Shown: positions 6,175 to 14,815, numbered from the stretch's first letter. The stretch is 64,000 bases of DNA from Halomarinibacterium sp034670265 (GCA_034670265.1 JAXMNU010000001.1:496001-560000), one strand, 5' to 3'. The notes: a model not told the origin generated them from the letters alone. Translations and numbers: made by a program.

Positions 6175-8652
6175 ATGAAACAATCGATACTGTTATTTTT
6201 TATATTTCTAAATGTATCCCTCTCAGCACAAATTATTGGGAAAGTAACAGATGCAAACAACCAACCTCTGCCCTACGTAAATATCTATTTAGAAAATTCT
6301 TATACAGGAACTACGAGTAATGAAGAGGGTAATTATTCCTTAGAGATTTCAGAAAGGGGAAATTATACGATCGTGTTTCAGTTTTTGGGATACAATACGG
6401 TTAAGAAGGAAATTGCTGTTTCGTCCTTTCCGTATAGATTGGATATTGTTTTAAAGGAATCTACCATAAGCCTAGATGAAGTGGTTATCAATTCCACCGA
6501 AGATCCTGCGTACCGAATTATTCGAAAAACCATTGCCAAAAGAAAAGAAAACCTCGACAAAATCTCTGCATACACAGCCGATTTCTACTCTCGAGGGATT
6601 TGGCGTGTGGACAGTGTTCCAAAAAAGATTTTAGGTCAGGAAGTGGGTGACTTTGATGGCGCATTGGATTCTACCCGCACGGGAATTATTTACCTTTCTG
6701 AAACGATAAGCCACATAGCATATAAAAAGCCTAACGATTTTAAAGAAACTATTATCGCTAGTAAAGTAAGCGGTAATGACAATGGCTTCAGTTTTAATAG
6801 TGCGCAGGATGCTAACTTCAGTTTTTATGAAAATACAGTAGACCTCAACGCCCAAATTGTGTCCCCTATCGCAAGTAATGCATTAAGCTATTATCGTTAT
6901 AAATTAGACGGTGTCTTTTATGAAGGAGCCAAACTTATCAATAAAATCAAAGTGATCCCTAAACGTCTCAACGACCGTATTTGGGAAGGTACTGTTTACA
7001 TAGTGGAAGACGATTGGCAACTCTACGGAGTTGATTTAAAAACAACAGGTGCAGCGATACAGGTTCCTTTTGTAAAAGATTTAATTTTTAAGCAAAATTT
7101 TAAATTTGATTCCACCGAAGATACTTGGATTAAAATTTCTCAAACTATAGACTTTAGCTTCGGATTTTTAGGATTTAATGGAGATGGGCGCTTTATTGCG
7201 GTTTATAGTAATTACGATTTCAACCCAGTTTTTGAAAAGAAAACCTTCAGTAATGAAGTTTTGTATTTTGAACCTGAAGCCAATAAAAAAGACTCCCTTT
7301 TCTGGGAAAAAACACGTCCCGTGCAACTTACAGATGAAGAAACCAACGATTATATTAAAAAGGATAGCATTCAAGAGCTTCGGAAATCAAAAACCTATCT
7401 CGATTCGGTAGATGCAAAAAGTAATAAATTCAATTTGCTTAGTCCTTTAACAGGCTATTCGTACAAAAATACCTTTAGAAAATGGGAGCTTAGTTATAAG
7501 GCACCAATACCCGGGATAAACTTTAACACGGTGCAAGGTTGGAATGGCAATGCAGGTCTTACCTTTTATAAATGGTATGATGACAGTAGATCACAATGGT
7601 TATATGCGAGTGTAAATGCTAATTATGGCGTTGCGGAAGATCGTTTACGTTGGCAAGGAACTATTTCAAAAAGATTTAATCGAGTAAATCGTTTGCAACT
7701 TTCTGTCTTTGGTGGTAGCGAAGTGCGACAGTTTAACAGCAGCAATCCTATTTCGCCTTTAGTAAATAGTATTTCTACCCTTTTTTTTGAACGAAATTAT
7801 ATGAAGGTGTATGAACTCAATTATGCTGGTGTATCTTGGTTTCAGGAATTGTTTAATGGGGTGCGTTCTACGCTTTCGGTGAGTTATCAAAACCGAAAGC
7901 CCTTATTCAATAATACCAATCAGGTGATTTTTCCGCAAGAAAATATTCAATATACTAGTAATAATCCTTTAAACTCTTCTGATTTCAGTAATCCCGCCTT
8001 TGCGGAACACAGTTTAATTAAAACAAATTTCTCTGCCCGTATTTCCTTTGCTCAAAAATATATGACCTATCCCGATGGGAAATTTAATTATGGAGATTCT
8101 GCTTACCCAATTCTTACATTAGAGGCTGAAAATGCTATAGCAGCAAGTGATAGTAAATATAATTTTACACAGGTTCGAGCAAGAATAGACCAAGATTTGA
8201 AATTGGGAAATATAGGTGAGTTCTCCTATAATCTAAAAGGAGGCACTTTTTTTAATGCTGAAGGAATTTCATTTGTAGATTACCAACATTTTAATGGGAA
8301 TCAGACACGAGTTGGTACAGACTTTACATATACCAATGTGTTTAATCTCTTGCCCTATTACTCGTTGAGCACAAACAAAAGCTTTTTTGAAGCACATGCA
8401 GAGCATCATTTTAAGGGATGGGTATTAAATAAAATACCAGGAATTAATCAGCTTGGTTTTAATTTGGTTGCAGGAGGACATTTTCTTAGCACTCAAGACA
8501 ACACTCCGTATGGTGAAGTTTCCATCGGATTAGACAACATTGGCTGGGGGAAATATCGATTACTCCGACTAGATTATGTGCAATCCTACTATCAAGGAGA
8601 AACCAAAGGCGCTTTTATCTTCGGACTTAAGTTTTTGAATTTATTTGAATAA
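6175..8652 (+). CDS. DUF5686 outer-membrane protein with carboxypeptidase-regulatory-like domain
   Basis: 825 residues. Signal peptide (MKQSILLFFIFLNVSLSAQ), then a carboxypeptidase-D regulatory-like beta sandwich (about 20-100, GKVTDANNQPLPYVNIYLE), then a long DUF5686 region with alternating hydrophobic strands and frequent aromatic ends typical of an outer-membrane barrel, ending KFLNLFE. There is no TonB plug, which sets it apart from SusC-type receptors although the first domain is similar. The family is widespread in Bacteroidota and its role is not established. Confidence 0.88.
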   Translation: MKQSILLFFIFLNVSLSAQIIGKVTDANNQPLPYVNIYLENSYTGTTSNEEGNYSLEISERGNYTIVFQFLGYNTVKKEIAVSSFPYRLDIVLKESTISLDEVVINSTEDPAYRIIRKTIAKRKENLDKISAYTADFYSRGIWRVDSVPKKILGQEVGDFDGALDSTRTGIIYLSETISHIAYKKPNDFKETIIASKVSGNDNGFSFNSAQDANFSFYENTVDLNAQIVSPIASNALSYYRYKLDGVFYEGAKLINKIKVIPKRLNDRIWEGTVYIVEDDWQLYGVDLKTTGAAIQVPFVKDLIFKQNFKFDSTEDTWIKISQTIDFSFGFLGFNGDGRFIAVYSNYDFNPVFEKKTFSNEVLYFEPEANKKDSLFWEKTRPVQLTDEETNDYIKKDSIQELRKSKTYLDSVDAKSNKFNLLSPLTGYSYKNTFRKWELSYKAPIPGINFNTVQGWNGNAGLTFYKWYDDSRSQWLYASVNANYGVAEDRLRWQGTISKRFNRVNRLQLSVFGGSEVRQFNSSNPISPLVNSISTLFFERNYMKVYELNYAGVSWFQELFNGVRSTLSVSYQNRKPLFNNTNQVIFPQENIQYTSNNPLNSSDFSNPAFAEHSLIKTNFSARISFAQKYMTYPDGKFNYGDSAYPILTLEAENAIAASDSKYNFTQVRARIDQDLKLGNIGEFSYNLKGGTFFNAEGISFVDYQHFNGNQTRVGTDFTYTNVFNLLPYYSLSTNKSFFEAHAEHHFKGWVLNKIPGINQLGFNLVAGGHFLSTQDNTPYGEVSIGLDNIGWGKYRLLRLDYVQSYYQGETKGAFIFGLKFLNLFE

Positions 8653-8712
8653 TCATGGGGACTGGTTAAATAATATTTAAATACAACATTCGTTTTCTTA
8701 TAAATCCTGTTT

Positions 8713-9576
8713 ATGAGAGCCACCTTAGTTTGTTTTTTTATTATTTCCCTCGGAATCGCGCAAAACCCTGCTGTTAATAATGTGTATGATCTTGCTTCAG
8801 CCATTGAGAATAATTGGCTACACCTTGAGGTAACAGGGTATGAAAATAGCACACATTATACCAAACCGATCATTGCAACCCTTACTAATACTACAAAAAA
8901 TCCCCTTCGTATTTCCATTGGAAACGGACAAATCTTTCGAGCAGAAGATACTACTGTACAAGATATTGTGATTGTTAAAGAAGAACTAATTGCTATAAAA
9001 GCAAATGAAACAAAAAAGGTCCCTCTCTATGGAATGTGTATTGAGTCTAGTAATTCTGGAAATAATCTAGAAACCCAGTTTCATTTGGATGGTATGGCTG
9101 AAGAAAAACTACAAAAACTTACACAAGAAATTGAAAAAAGAAAAGATTTTACTACCCTTGGTCAATATGCCGTTTGGGCCTTAACTGATGATAATGATTT
9201 AAACACCATAAGCGGTTTTGATGAAGCCGAAGCCTTACATCTTAGAACATTTGTCGCTAATCTTTTGGGGGTACCCGTTCCTTTACTAGATCCTTATGAC
9301 TATGCAACCAATTATCATAACGACGGACTCATAAAACGAGCTGCTGAAAGTAAATTCAAATTTACATTTAGTGAAGACAGTGCTGTTTCTATTGCTATGT
9401 TTGATGAAAATAATTTGGTAGTTAGAGAATTATATAATAATCCTAATGTCAAGACTGGATACCATGAGTTAGCTTTTAAATTTGATGTCTCTTTATATCA
9501 AAACAAAGCGTACTTTGTGAGAATGATTGTGGATGGAGAAATAAAAATTAATATGAAAATGGAGCCTCGGGGATAA
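8713..9576 (+). CDS. Secreted protein of unknown function, 287 aa
   Basis: N-terminal signal peptide (MRATLVCFFIISLGIAQ). The first mature half (about 30-105) looks like a beta-rich domain with GMCIESSNSG. A helical stretch (MAEEKLQKLTQEIEKRKDFTTL) and an Ala/Leu-rich part follow. The last about 75 residues (KFKFTFSEDSAVSIAMFDENNLVVRELY ... MIVDGEIKINMKMEPRG) resemble a FlgD-like Ig fold or T9SS-type beta fold without the usual ending. I do not recognise the family. It lies 60 bp downstream of the DUF5686 gene on the same strand and converges with the LytTR gene. Confidence 0.75.
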   Translation: MRATLVCFFIISLGIAQNPAVNNVYDLASAIENNWLHLEVTGYENSTHYTKPIIATLTNTTKNPLRISIGNGQIFRAEDTTVQDIVIVKEELIAIKANETKKVPLYGMCIESSNSGNNLETQFHLDGMAEEKLQKLTQEIEKRKDFTTLGQYAVWALTDDNDLNTISGFDEAEALHLRTFVANLLGVPVPLLDPYDYATNYHNDGLIKRAAESKFKFTFSEDSAVSIAMFDENNLVVRELYNNPNVKTGYHELAFKFDVSLYQNKAYFVRMIVDGEIKINMKMEPRG

Positions 9577-9578
9577 AA

Positions 9579-10334
9579 TTACTCCAACCACAATTTAAAA
9601 TCGCGAACACGCTCCCTCGCTACAATGACCTCATCCTCTTTATAGGTTTGAAGCTTCAGTTGGAGTCTGCTATTGGTATAGCTAATAATATCTTTTATGC
9701 CGTTGATGTTTACGTAAAACTTTCGGTTAATTCTGAAAAATACTTCAGGTGATAACTCGTCCTCTAGTTGTTCTAAAGTTGTATCTAGTAAATAATTTCG
9801 TCCTTCGAACGTATGAGCATAAGTACCTTTGTTTTCGCTGTAAAAGCATTCAATTTCATCCACCGGAATCATTTTGATGTGCTGCCCAATTTTGGTCGTA
9901 AATCGCTTTTTATATTCTCGCTCAACAGGGTTGGTGAGTAGTTTTTTAATGTCTTCAAAATTGAGTTGCACATTTTGTTGTTGTGGTGTACGTTCACGGA
10001 ATTTTTTAACTGCCGCAATTAATTCATCTTCATCAATGGGTTTTAACAAATAATCAATGCTATTAAGTTTGAAAGCCTGTAGGGCATATTCATCATAGGC
10101 GGTTGTAAAAATGATAGCACTTTTTACATCTACGACATCAAATATTTCAAAAGACAACCCATCACTTAATTGAATATCCAAAAAGATAAGATCGGGATGC
10201 TGATGTTCTTTAAACCAAGCCACCGATTCAGCAACACTGTGAAGCATGTTACTCACTGTTACGTTCTGCCGTTCCAGCATACGTTGTAAGCGTCGAGCAG
10301 AAGGTTTTTCGTCTTCAATAATTAAGATATTCAT
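9579..10334 (-). CDS. LytTR-family response regulator
   Basis: 251 residues: CheY-like receiver (acidic IIEDEKPS at 5-12, phospho-acceptor Asp in LIFLDIQLSDG near 55, TTAYDEYALQAF, LLKPID lysine near 107) followed by a LytTR DNA-binding domain (about 145-251; FYSENKGTYAHTFEGRNYLL, FFRINRKFYVNI). LytTR proteins bind two 9-bp direct repeats one helical turn-pair apart, and such repeats occur at 11412-11441, 14066-14095 and 34757-34786. It is the last gene of the 2TM operon, 5 bp after the third 2TM gene, so its partner kinase is most likely the one at 11535-12860. Confidence 0.95.
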   Translation of the reverse strand: MNILIIEDEKPSARRLQRMLERQNVTVSNMLHSVAESVAWFKEHQHPDLIFLDIQLSDGLSFEIFDVVDVKSAIIFTTAYDEYALQAFKLNSIDYLLKPIDEDELIAAVKKFRERTPQQQNVQLNFEDIKKLLTNPVEREYKKRFTTKIGQHIKMIPVDEIECFYSENKGTYAHTFEGRNYLLDTTLEQLEDELSPEVFFRINRKFYVNINGIKDIISYTNSRLQLKLQTYKEDEVIVARERVRDFKLWLE

Positions 10335-10339
10335 AGTGC

Positions 10340-10672
10340 TTAGTAATCTTTGTCAAAGTTGTTTTTAAACTCTCTTTCTTCTTTGTCCATAAATTCTTTA
10401 ATCTTACGCTCTTCCCAGTCTTTAAGTAATGAGAATTTATCTTTAAACACATACAGCGCGTGAAAAGCCAATCCTATCCCCCAAAAGAAGGGCGTCGTAA
10501 AATAGCCCCAAGCAGGTAGACCCGTCATAAAATTACCGCTAAATAATCCCATATGGACTAAAATTAAGAAAGTGTTTATTAAAAGGTACACCGTAAGATG
10601 TGTGTAAAAGCCTTTTATCTCTTTTACCTTCTTTTGGGCGCGTTCGTATTTATCTTCGTTAAATGTTTTCAT
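10340..10672 (-). CDS. 2TM domain-containing protein
   Basis: 110 residues with the 2TM signature: an N-terminal basic helix (DKYERAQKKVKEIKGFYTHL), two hydrophobic spans (about 25-48 and 60-84) and the closing WEERKIKEFMDKEE motif. Family of unknown function, very often next to LytTR kinases in Flavobacteriia. It is the third stand-alone copy in this operon, directly before the LytTR regulator, which suggests a role in sensing or in modulating the kinase. Confidence 0.88.
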   Translation of the reverse strand: MKTFNEDKYERAQKKVKEIKGFYTHLTVYLLINTFLILVHMGLFSGNFMTGLPAWGYFTTPFFWGIGLAFHALYVFKDKFSLLKDWEERKIKEFMDKEEREFKNNFDKDY

Positions 10673-10678
10673 ACTATT

Positions 10679-11038
10679 TTATTTCCAATGTTCTTGAATT
10701 TCTTCATCTTCTCTTTCCATAAGTTCTTGAATCTTTTTATCCTCCCAATCTTTCAGTGGTTTTGGTTTAAATGTAACCAAACCGTGAATGCCAATGGCCA
10801 TTAACCATAACACAGGAAAGACATAGGTATTCCAGTTTATCCAATTTTCAAATCCTGCGTCTTCGCTAATAATTCCGTAGGCAGGAAGGACCCAAAATCG
10901 AGCAACTAACACCAAGGGAACAACTATTAAAAAGATAGTGATATGCCCGTAGAAGTCTTTTATTTGCTTCATTCGCTTTTGTGCCTGTTCGTATTTTTTA
11001 TAGCTATTCGGTTCCATAGGTAAGGTTTTTATTTCCAA
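10679..11038 (-). CDS. 2TM domain-containing protein
   Basis: 119 residues, same plan as its neighbours: KYEQAQKRMKQIKDFYGHI helix, two spans, closing DWEDKKIQELMEREDEE. The 5' end overlaps the 3' end of the previous 2TM gene by 10 bp (11029-11038), which implies translational coupling. It is the most divergent of the four 2TM copies between the two spans. Confidence 0.87.
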   Translation of the reverse strand: MEIKTLPMEPNSYKKYEQAQKRMKQIKDFYGHITIFLIVVPLVLVARFWVLPAYGIISEDAGFENWINWNTYVFPVLWLMAIGIHGLVTFKPKPLKDWEDKKIQELMEREDEEIQEHWK

Positions 11039-11346
11039 CGATCATTAGGGTATTGTTCCTCTTTATCCATAAGTTCTTTAATCTTTCGTTCCTCCCAGTT
11101 TTTATTCATAAACGGTGCCCAATTAAAGGCTTTTAAGGCTTGAAAAACAAGTCCTATTCCCCATCCAAAAGCTGCCCATAGAAACCACATATAACGCCAT
11201 TCGTTAGTGTAATAATTAAGCCATCCTAAGAATGCGATGAAGATTACATAAAAAACCAAGCTGGTATAGAACTTTTTCATCTCCCTTACTTGCTCTTTGG
11301 CGCGTAAGTACCGATTCTCTCTATTTTCTTTATTATCTAAATACAT
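11029..11346 (-). CDS. 2TM domain-containing protein
   Basis: 105 residues: RYLRAKEQVREMKKFYTSL helix, two spans and NWEERKIKELMDKEE close. It is the first gene of the 2TM-2TM-2TM-LytTR unit. Upstream lie a -7-like box (TAGTTTTA) and the paired 9-bp LytTR-type repeats, so this unit is likely activated by the regulator it encodes. Confidence 0.88.
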   Translation of the reverse strand: MYLDNKENRENRYLRAKEQVREMKKFYTSLVFYVIFIAFLGWLNYYTNEWRYMWFLWAAFGWGIGLVFQALKAFNWAPFMNKNWEERKIKELMDKEEQYPNDRWK

Positions 11347-11371
11347 AATGCTTCTATTTTAATTGATACTG

Positions 11372-11441
11372 TAAAACTACAATCCCTCTGTCTGTTTTAA
11401 AAAACCCTTTTACTGAATTGTCATTTTTATATACTGAACTG
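11372..11441 (-). promoter_or_regulatory. LytTR-type promoter of the 2TM operon
   Basis: Read on the plus strand: ACTGAATTG (11412-11420), 12-bp AT-rich spacer, ACTGAACTG (11433-11441). The minus-strand -7-like box TAGTTTTA occupies 11372-11379, leaving a 32-bp gap. The start codon is 66 bp from the near repeat. The same geometry occurs at 14026-14095 and 34717-34786. Confidence 0.8.
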
Positions 11442-11448
11442 AATTTTT

Positions 11449-11533
11449 GGGTCTTAGGCCCTAGGTCCTGGGTCTTTGGTCTAACATCTCGCCCTTCACC
11501 CTTCACCCTTTACCCTTTACCCTTTACCCTTTA
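11449..11533. repeat. Two facing arrays of degenerate 7-bp units
   Basis: From 11449, units of the form GGTCYTR run rightwards (five copies). From 11492 to 11533, six units CCCTTCA/CCCTTTA follow, the complement of the GGGTNNN class seen elsewhere. The array ends one base before the kinase stop codon (11535-11537). Confidence 0.85.
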
Positions 11534-11534
11534 C

Positions 11535-12860
11535 CTAATCATCATCCTTCATCAATTCACGTATCTTACGCTCTTCCCAATTTTTTCCTAGGAAAGGATT
11601 CCAATTAAATACCTCCATCGCATGTCCAGTAACACCCATTCCCCAACCTACAATGGGGAAAATAGCCCACGGAAATCCTGTAGATTTTACATTTAAAAAG
11701 ATAAATACAGGCACCATAATAAGGTAAATGCTAAAATGGATATAGAATCCTTTTAATTCTTCTACATGCTTCTTAGCACGTTCGTATCTTTTTGCTGAAA
11801 TATATTCTGTTTGTGTTGTCATAACATTTGTTTTTTGTGTGAGCAACGGAATCGTTACCCAAAATTCTTTATTACTTTTTTGTACCGAAACAGGACGATT
11901 GGTGAGCAATCCATATCGTTGATGAATATTCCGAAGTCCTACCCCACTACTCTCTTTTAATACTTTTTTGGGCTGAAGGTTATTCTTTATCACCAAATTA
12001 CCATCTTCTTCATAGATGCGAATATGTAGCTTATCTGCCGGTGTTACCTGATTGTGCTTAACAGCGTTCTCCAATAACAACTGAAGCGATAAAGGGACTA
12101 CTTTTGCTTCAGGATTGGAAAGCGTTTCAGGAATATCGAAAATGATACTGTCTTCAAACCGCATTTTCAGTAACGACATATACAACTGCGCAAACTTCAA
12201 TTCCTCTTCAACAGTCACCAATTCTTTGTTTTTCTGTTCCAAAACATACCGATACACTTTCGAAAGGGAGGTAGTAAATCGGGTGGCAGCATGTGGGTTT
12301 TCTTCAATAAGACTGGTTAAAACATTCAAACTATTAAACAGAAAATGCGGATCTAATTGATTCTTCAACGCATCAAACTGAGCTGAAGCGGTTCCGGCAA
12401 TTATTTTCTGTTCCTTTACCTTTCGCTCCTGTGTATATCGGTAATAATAAACCGCGTAAAAAATGCCTGTAACTACTACCGAAATCAATAAGGTGACATA
12501 GTAAAAAGTAGGCTGCTCATTTTCAAAGAATTCTTTAAGTGAAACTCCTTCAAAAAGTATCGCGCCAACAAGTCTCAATAAAAATATAGTCACTAATGAA
12601 ATAGCTATCGAACCTACTATCCCTTTCGCAAGATGTTGAATTTTAAACCATTCATTTTTGTAACGTGTAATAATAAAGTAAAAGAAAAAGGCATTGGCCA
12701 TATAGAGTGCTACCGTATAGACTTGATTGACGATAAAACGAAACAATAGTTCTATACCAGATGAAATCTTCCAACCATTAAGGTATTCGATGACACCCAC
12801 CACAATAAAAATGAGTACCCCTACAAATAAAGCTTTCCCTATTTCTTTACGTATATTCAT
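11535..12860 (-). CDS. LytS-type histidine kinase fused to a C-terminal 2TM domain
   Basis: 441 residues. Four N-terminal spans, then a His_kinase domain with LDPHFLFNSLN (phospho-acceptor His172), an N-box LLLENAVKHN and a glycine box SSGVGLRN. The kinase would normally end near WVTIPLL, but the frame continues through TQKTNV into MTTQTEYISAKRYERAKKHVEELKGF and a full 2TM domain ending NWEERKIRELMKDDD. Met347 (ATG at 11820-11822) matches the start of a stand-alone 2TM protein, so this looks like an in-frame fusion of kinase and 2TM genes. The start overlaps the upstream stop by one base (TAATG). Partner regulator: 9579-10334. Confidence 0.93.
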   Translation of the reverse strand: MNIRKEIGKALFVGVLIFIVVGVIEYLNGWKISSGIELLFRFIVNQVYTVALYMANAFFFYFIITRYKNEWFKIQHLAKGIVGSIAISLVTIFLLRLVGAILFEGVSLKEFFENEQPTFYYVTLLISVVVTGIFYAVYYYRYTQERKVKEQKIIAGTASAQFDALKNQLDPHFLFNSLNVLTSLIEENPHAATRFTTSLSKVYRYVLEQKNKELVTVEEELKFAQLYMSLLKMRFEDSIIFDIPETLSNPEAKVVPLSLQLLLENAVKHNQVTPADKLHIRIYEEDGNLVIKNNLQPKKVLKESSGVGLRNIHQRYGLLTNRPVSVQKSNKEFWVTIPLLTQKTNVMTTQTEYISAKRYERAKKHVEELKGFYIHFSIYLIMVPVFIFLNVKSTGFPWAIFPIVGWGMGVTGHAMEVFNWNPFLGKNWEERKIRELMKDDD

Positions 12861-13489
12861 TATTCTTCTTTACAGTTTTGTGCTAAGCTTTGTTGTGCAT
12901 ATTCGCCTCCACCACTAGGGTAAAATTGTCCTTTAGGTTCGTATGTGTCAAAAAGTGCTACAGCCTTCTTTAAGTCTTCACAAAAAGGTTTTGTGTCTTG
13001 TCCAAACCAACGGGCGGTTCCCAACTCCCATTCTACTTTTCCAAAAGCGGCTCTGGGGTTTTCAGGTTCAATTTTATAGGCTTCTTGGTATAATTGATTA
13101 ATCTTAGGTGACATGGTCATTCCGTGTTTGGCACCGTCAAAAACCACCCAAGCAGTATAGAGCTGTGCTTGTACTACTAATATTTCTGCGTTGTCTTTAG
13201 AAATAGCCTTGGCATCATTCAAAAAGTCTTGCGCTCTCTTTAATTGTGCCGTAAGTTTTTCTTCATCTTTTTCAGAAAAGCTATACAGTACATTAATTTG
13301 AGCTACATAAAATGGCGGTAGCCAGTTATCGGGTTCGGCTTGTGCAATACGCTCGAATAGATTGGCAGCTTCCCAAGGCTGATTGTTTTTCCAAAGGTCG
13401 AATGCTTTTTCCATTCCTTGTTCATATTTGCTCTGTGAAAACCCAGTAAAGGAAATAAAAGCGATAAATAAGAATACTAAATGTTTCAT
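12860..13489 (-). CDS. Secreted TPR-like protein
   Basis: 209 residues with a signal peptide (MKHLVFLFIAFISFTGFSQ) and helix-turn-helix repeats of TPR type (QPWEAANLFERIAQAEPDNWLPPFYVAQ; YQEAYKIEPENPRAAFGKVE). Periplasmic or outer-membrane associated; no enzyme motif. It is the first gene of the operon and is translationally coupled to the kinase (TAATG overlap at 12860), so it may modulate the sensor. Confidence 0.85.
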   Translation of the reverse strand: MKHLVFLFIAFISFTGFSQSKYEQGMEKAFDLWKNNQPWEAANLFERIAQAEPDNWLPPFYVAQINVLYSFSEKDEEKLTAQLKRAQDFLNDAKAISKDNAEILVVQAQLYTAWVVFDGAKHGMTMSPKINQLYQEAYKIEPENPRAAFGKVEWELGTARWFGQDTKPFCEDLKKAVALFDTYEPKGQFYPSGGGEYAQQSLAQNCKEE

Positions 13490-13510
13490 AATAGTTAATA
13501 GGTTTTAACA

Positions 13511-13538
13511 TCCCCCTCGATCCCCTATCAAAGGGGGA
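13511..13538. other. C/G-rich hairpin upstream of the kinase operon
   Basis: Arms TCCCCCT and AGGGGGA around a 14-nt loop, 22 bp before the start of the TPR gene. There is no T-run on the minus strand, so it is a leader hairpin or degraded repeat rather than a clear terminator. Confidence 0.45.
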
Positions 13539-13586
13539 AGGCATGAATGGTTTGTGAATTTATTAAAGTTAGTGTCGATTTCCTAA

Positions 13587-14000
13587 TTATAATTTAATAG
13601 CAATGGTCTTTACTTCGCCCCCTTTGACTTCAAATTGGGCGTCCTCCCATTTTGGAGGTCCAAAAAATCCTTTGGCACCATTGGAACAGCCATAATCTTC
13701 TGAAGGGATCATTCCGAAACGCATATTGAGTTGTCCGTTGTTGTCTTCATCGTGATAACAAGAAATGGCGTAAATTCCATCGGGCACGTCTTTAAATACT
13801 GCTTTGGCTGTTTGGTTATCAATGAGTGCTTCTAAAGACAAATACGTTTTATCCAAAAAGTCTTCGGCGGTATTGTAAAGCCCTACCTTAGCTTTTCCGT
13901 CGTTATTGTCGAAATGGGTCATGGTAACTTCTACTGTGTTCTGCGCATGAAGCAACATTCCTGTAAGAAGTAAAGTGAGAAAATGTAATACGGTTTGCAT
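13587..14000 (-). CDS. DUF2141 periplasmic protein
   Basis: 137 residues: signal peptide (MQTVLHFLTLLLTGMLLHAQ) and a DUF2141 beta sandwich (GKAKVGLYNTAEDFL, DGIYAISCYHDEDNNGQLN, GFFGPPKWEDAQFEV). The acidic DEDNNGQ loop looks like a metal-binding turn. A paralogue lies at 48193-48621. The promoter carries the paired LytTR-type repeats at the same spacing as the 2TM operon, so it is probably a target of that regulator. Confidence 0.92.
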   Translation of the reverse strand: MQTVLHFLTLLLTGMLLHAQNTVEVTMTHFDNNDGKAKVGLYNTAEDFLDKTYLSLEALIDNQTAKAVFKDVPDGIYAISCYHDEDNNGQLNMRFGMIPSEDYGCSNGAKGFFGPPKWEDAQFEVKGGEVKTIAIKL

Positions 14001-14025
14001 AACTGTTTGTTTTTAATTGATAGGA

Positions 14026-14095
14026 CAAATATCTATGCAAGCCAACAGATTTAAAAAAGGGTTTTACTGAATTGTCAATTTTAATGACTGAATTG
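14026..14095 (-). promoter_or_regulatory. LytTR-type promoter of the DUF2141 gene
   Basis: Two identical 9-mers ACTGAATTG (plus-strand reading) at 14066-14074 and 14087-14095, 12-bp spacer. The minus-strand -7-like box GATATTTG is at 14026-14033, a gap of 32 bp. The near repeat is 66 bp from the start codon at 14000. Confidence 0.82.
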
Positions 14096-14145
14096 TGTTG
14101 CTAGTGATAAGTGAATTGGAAATAGTGAATAGTTTTACTAGGATT

Positions 14146-14200
14146 TGACCGCACTTATACCGCACGTACACCGCAAGTAGACCGCACGTAAACCGGGCGT
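14146..14200. repeat. 11-bp periodic array, five units
   Basis: Units TGACCGCACTT, ATACCGCACGT, ACACCGCAAGT, AGACCGCACGT, AAACCGGGCGT. The ACC trinucleotide recurs every 11 bp. It lies between the DUF2141 promoter and the fasciclin terminator. Confidence 0.85.
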
Positions 14201-14236
14201 TGCCCTTTCACTACAAAATAGACTGAAACAAAAAAA

Positions 14237-14254
14237 CCTCCCCTTTCGGGGAGG
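14237..14254 (-). terminator. Terminator of the fasciclin gene
   Basis: Stem CCTCCCC/GGGGAGG with a 4-nt loop. The A-run before it on the plus strand is the T-run after the hairpin on the minus strand. Confidence 0.9.
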
Positions 14255-14283
14255 CCTCTTCTTCATAGCAAAATTTAAACAAC

Positions 14284-14796
14284 CTAGTTCGGCATCACTA
14301 CCGAGTTAATCACATGGATAACACCATTATTTGCCATGACATCGGTACTTACAATTTCGCTGTAATTACCGGCTGCATCAACTAACCAAATCTTACCTTT
14401 TTTCTGAACTACGGTTAAGGTAGCACCGTTTAAAGTTTTTACTTCAGCTTTACCATTTCCTTTTTCTAAGGCAGCTACTACATCGGCAGCAGCTAATTTC
14501 CCAGAGACTACGTGGTATGTTAGAATTCCAGAAAGTGTTTCTTTGTTGGCCGGCTCTAATAATGAGTTCAAAGCATTAGAATCAATTTTTGCAAAGGCAT
14601 CGTTTATGGGAGCAAATACGGTAAATGGCCCCTCTCCTTGTAATGCAGTTACTAAATCGGCTGCTTGTAAAGCGGCTACTAAAGTTGAAAAACTTTCGTT
14701 TCCTACAGCAATTTCTACAATCGATTTTTCTTGAGCATTTGTTTTTGTTACTGCAAAAGCAGCAATCATTGTCATAATTAATACAATCTTTTTCAT
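14284..14796 (-). CDS. Secreted fasciclin-domain protein
   Basis: 170 residues: signal peptide (MKKIVLIMTMIAAFAVTKTNA) and one complete FAS1 domain with both hallmark blocks, FSTLVAALQAADLVTALQ ... GPFTVFAPINDAF (H1) and the final block ANNGVIHVINSVVMPN. FAS1 proteins are adhesion or matrix proteins. The divergent sigma/anti-sigma pair resembles the mycobacterial SigK-RskA pair that controls the fasciclin proteins MPT70 and MPT83, so this protein is a likely target. Confidence 0.94.
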   Translation of the reverse strand: MKKIVLIMTMIAAFAVTKTNAQEKSIVEIAVGNESFSTLVAALQAADLVTALQGEGPFTVFAPINDAFAKIDSNALNSLLEPANKETLSGILTYHVVSGKLAAADVVAALEKGNGKAEVKTLNGATLTVVQKKGKIWLVDAAGNYSEIVSTDVMANNGVIHVINSVVMPN

Positions 14797-14815
14797 AATG
14801 TGTTTTTTAAGTTAA

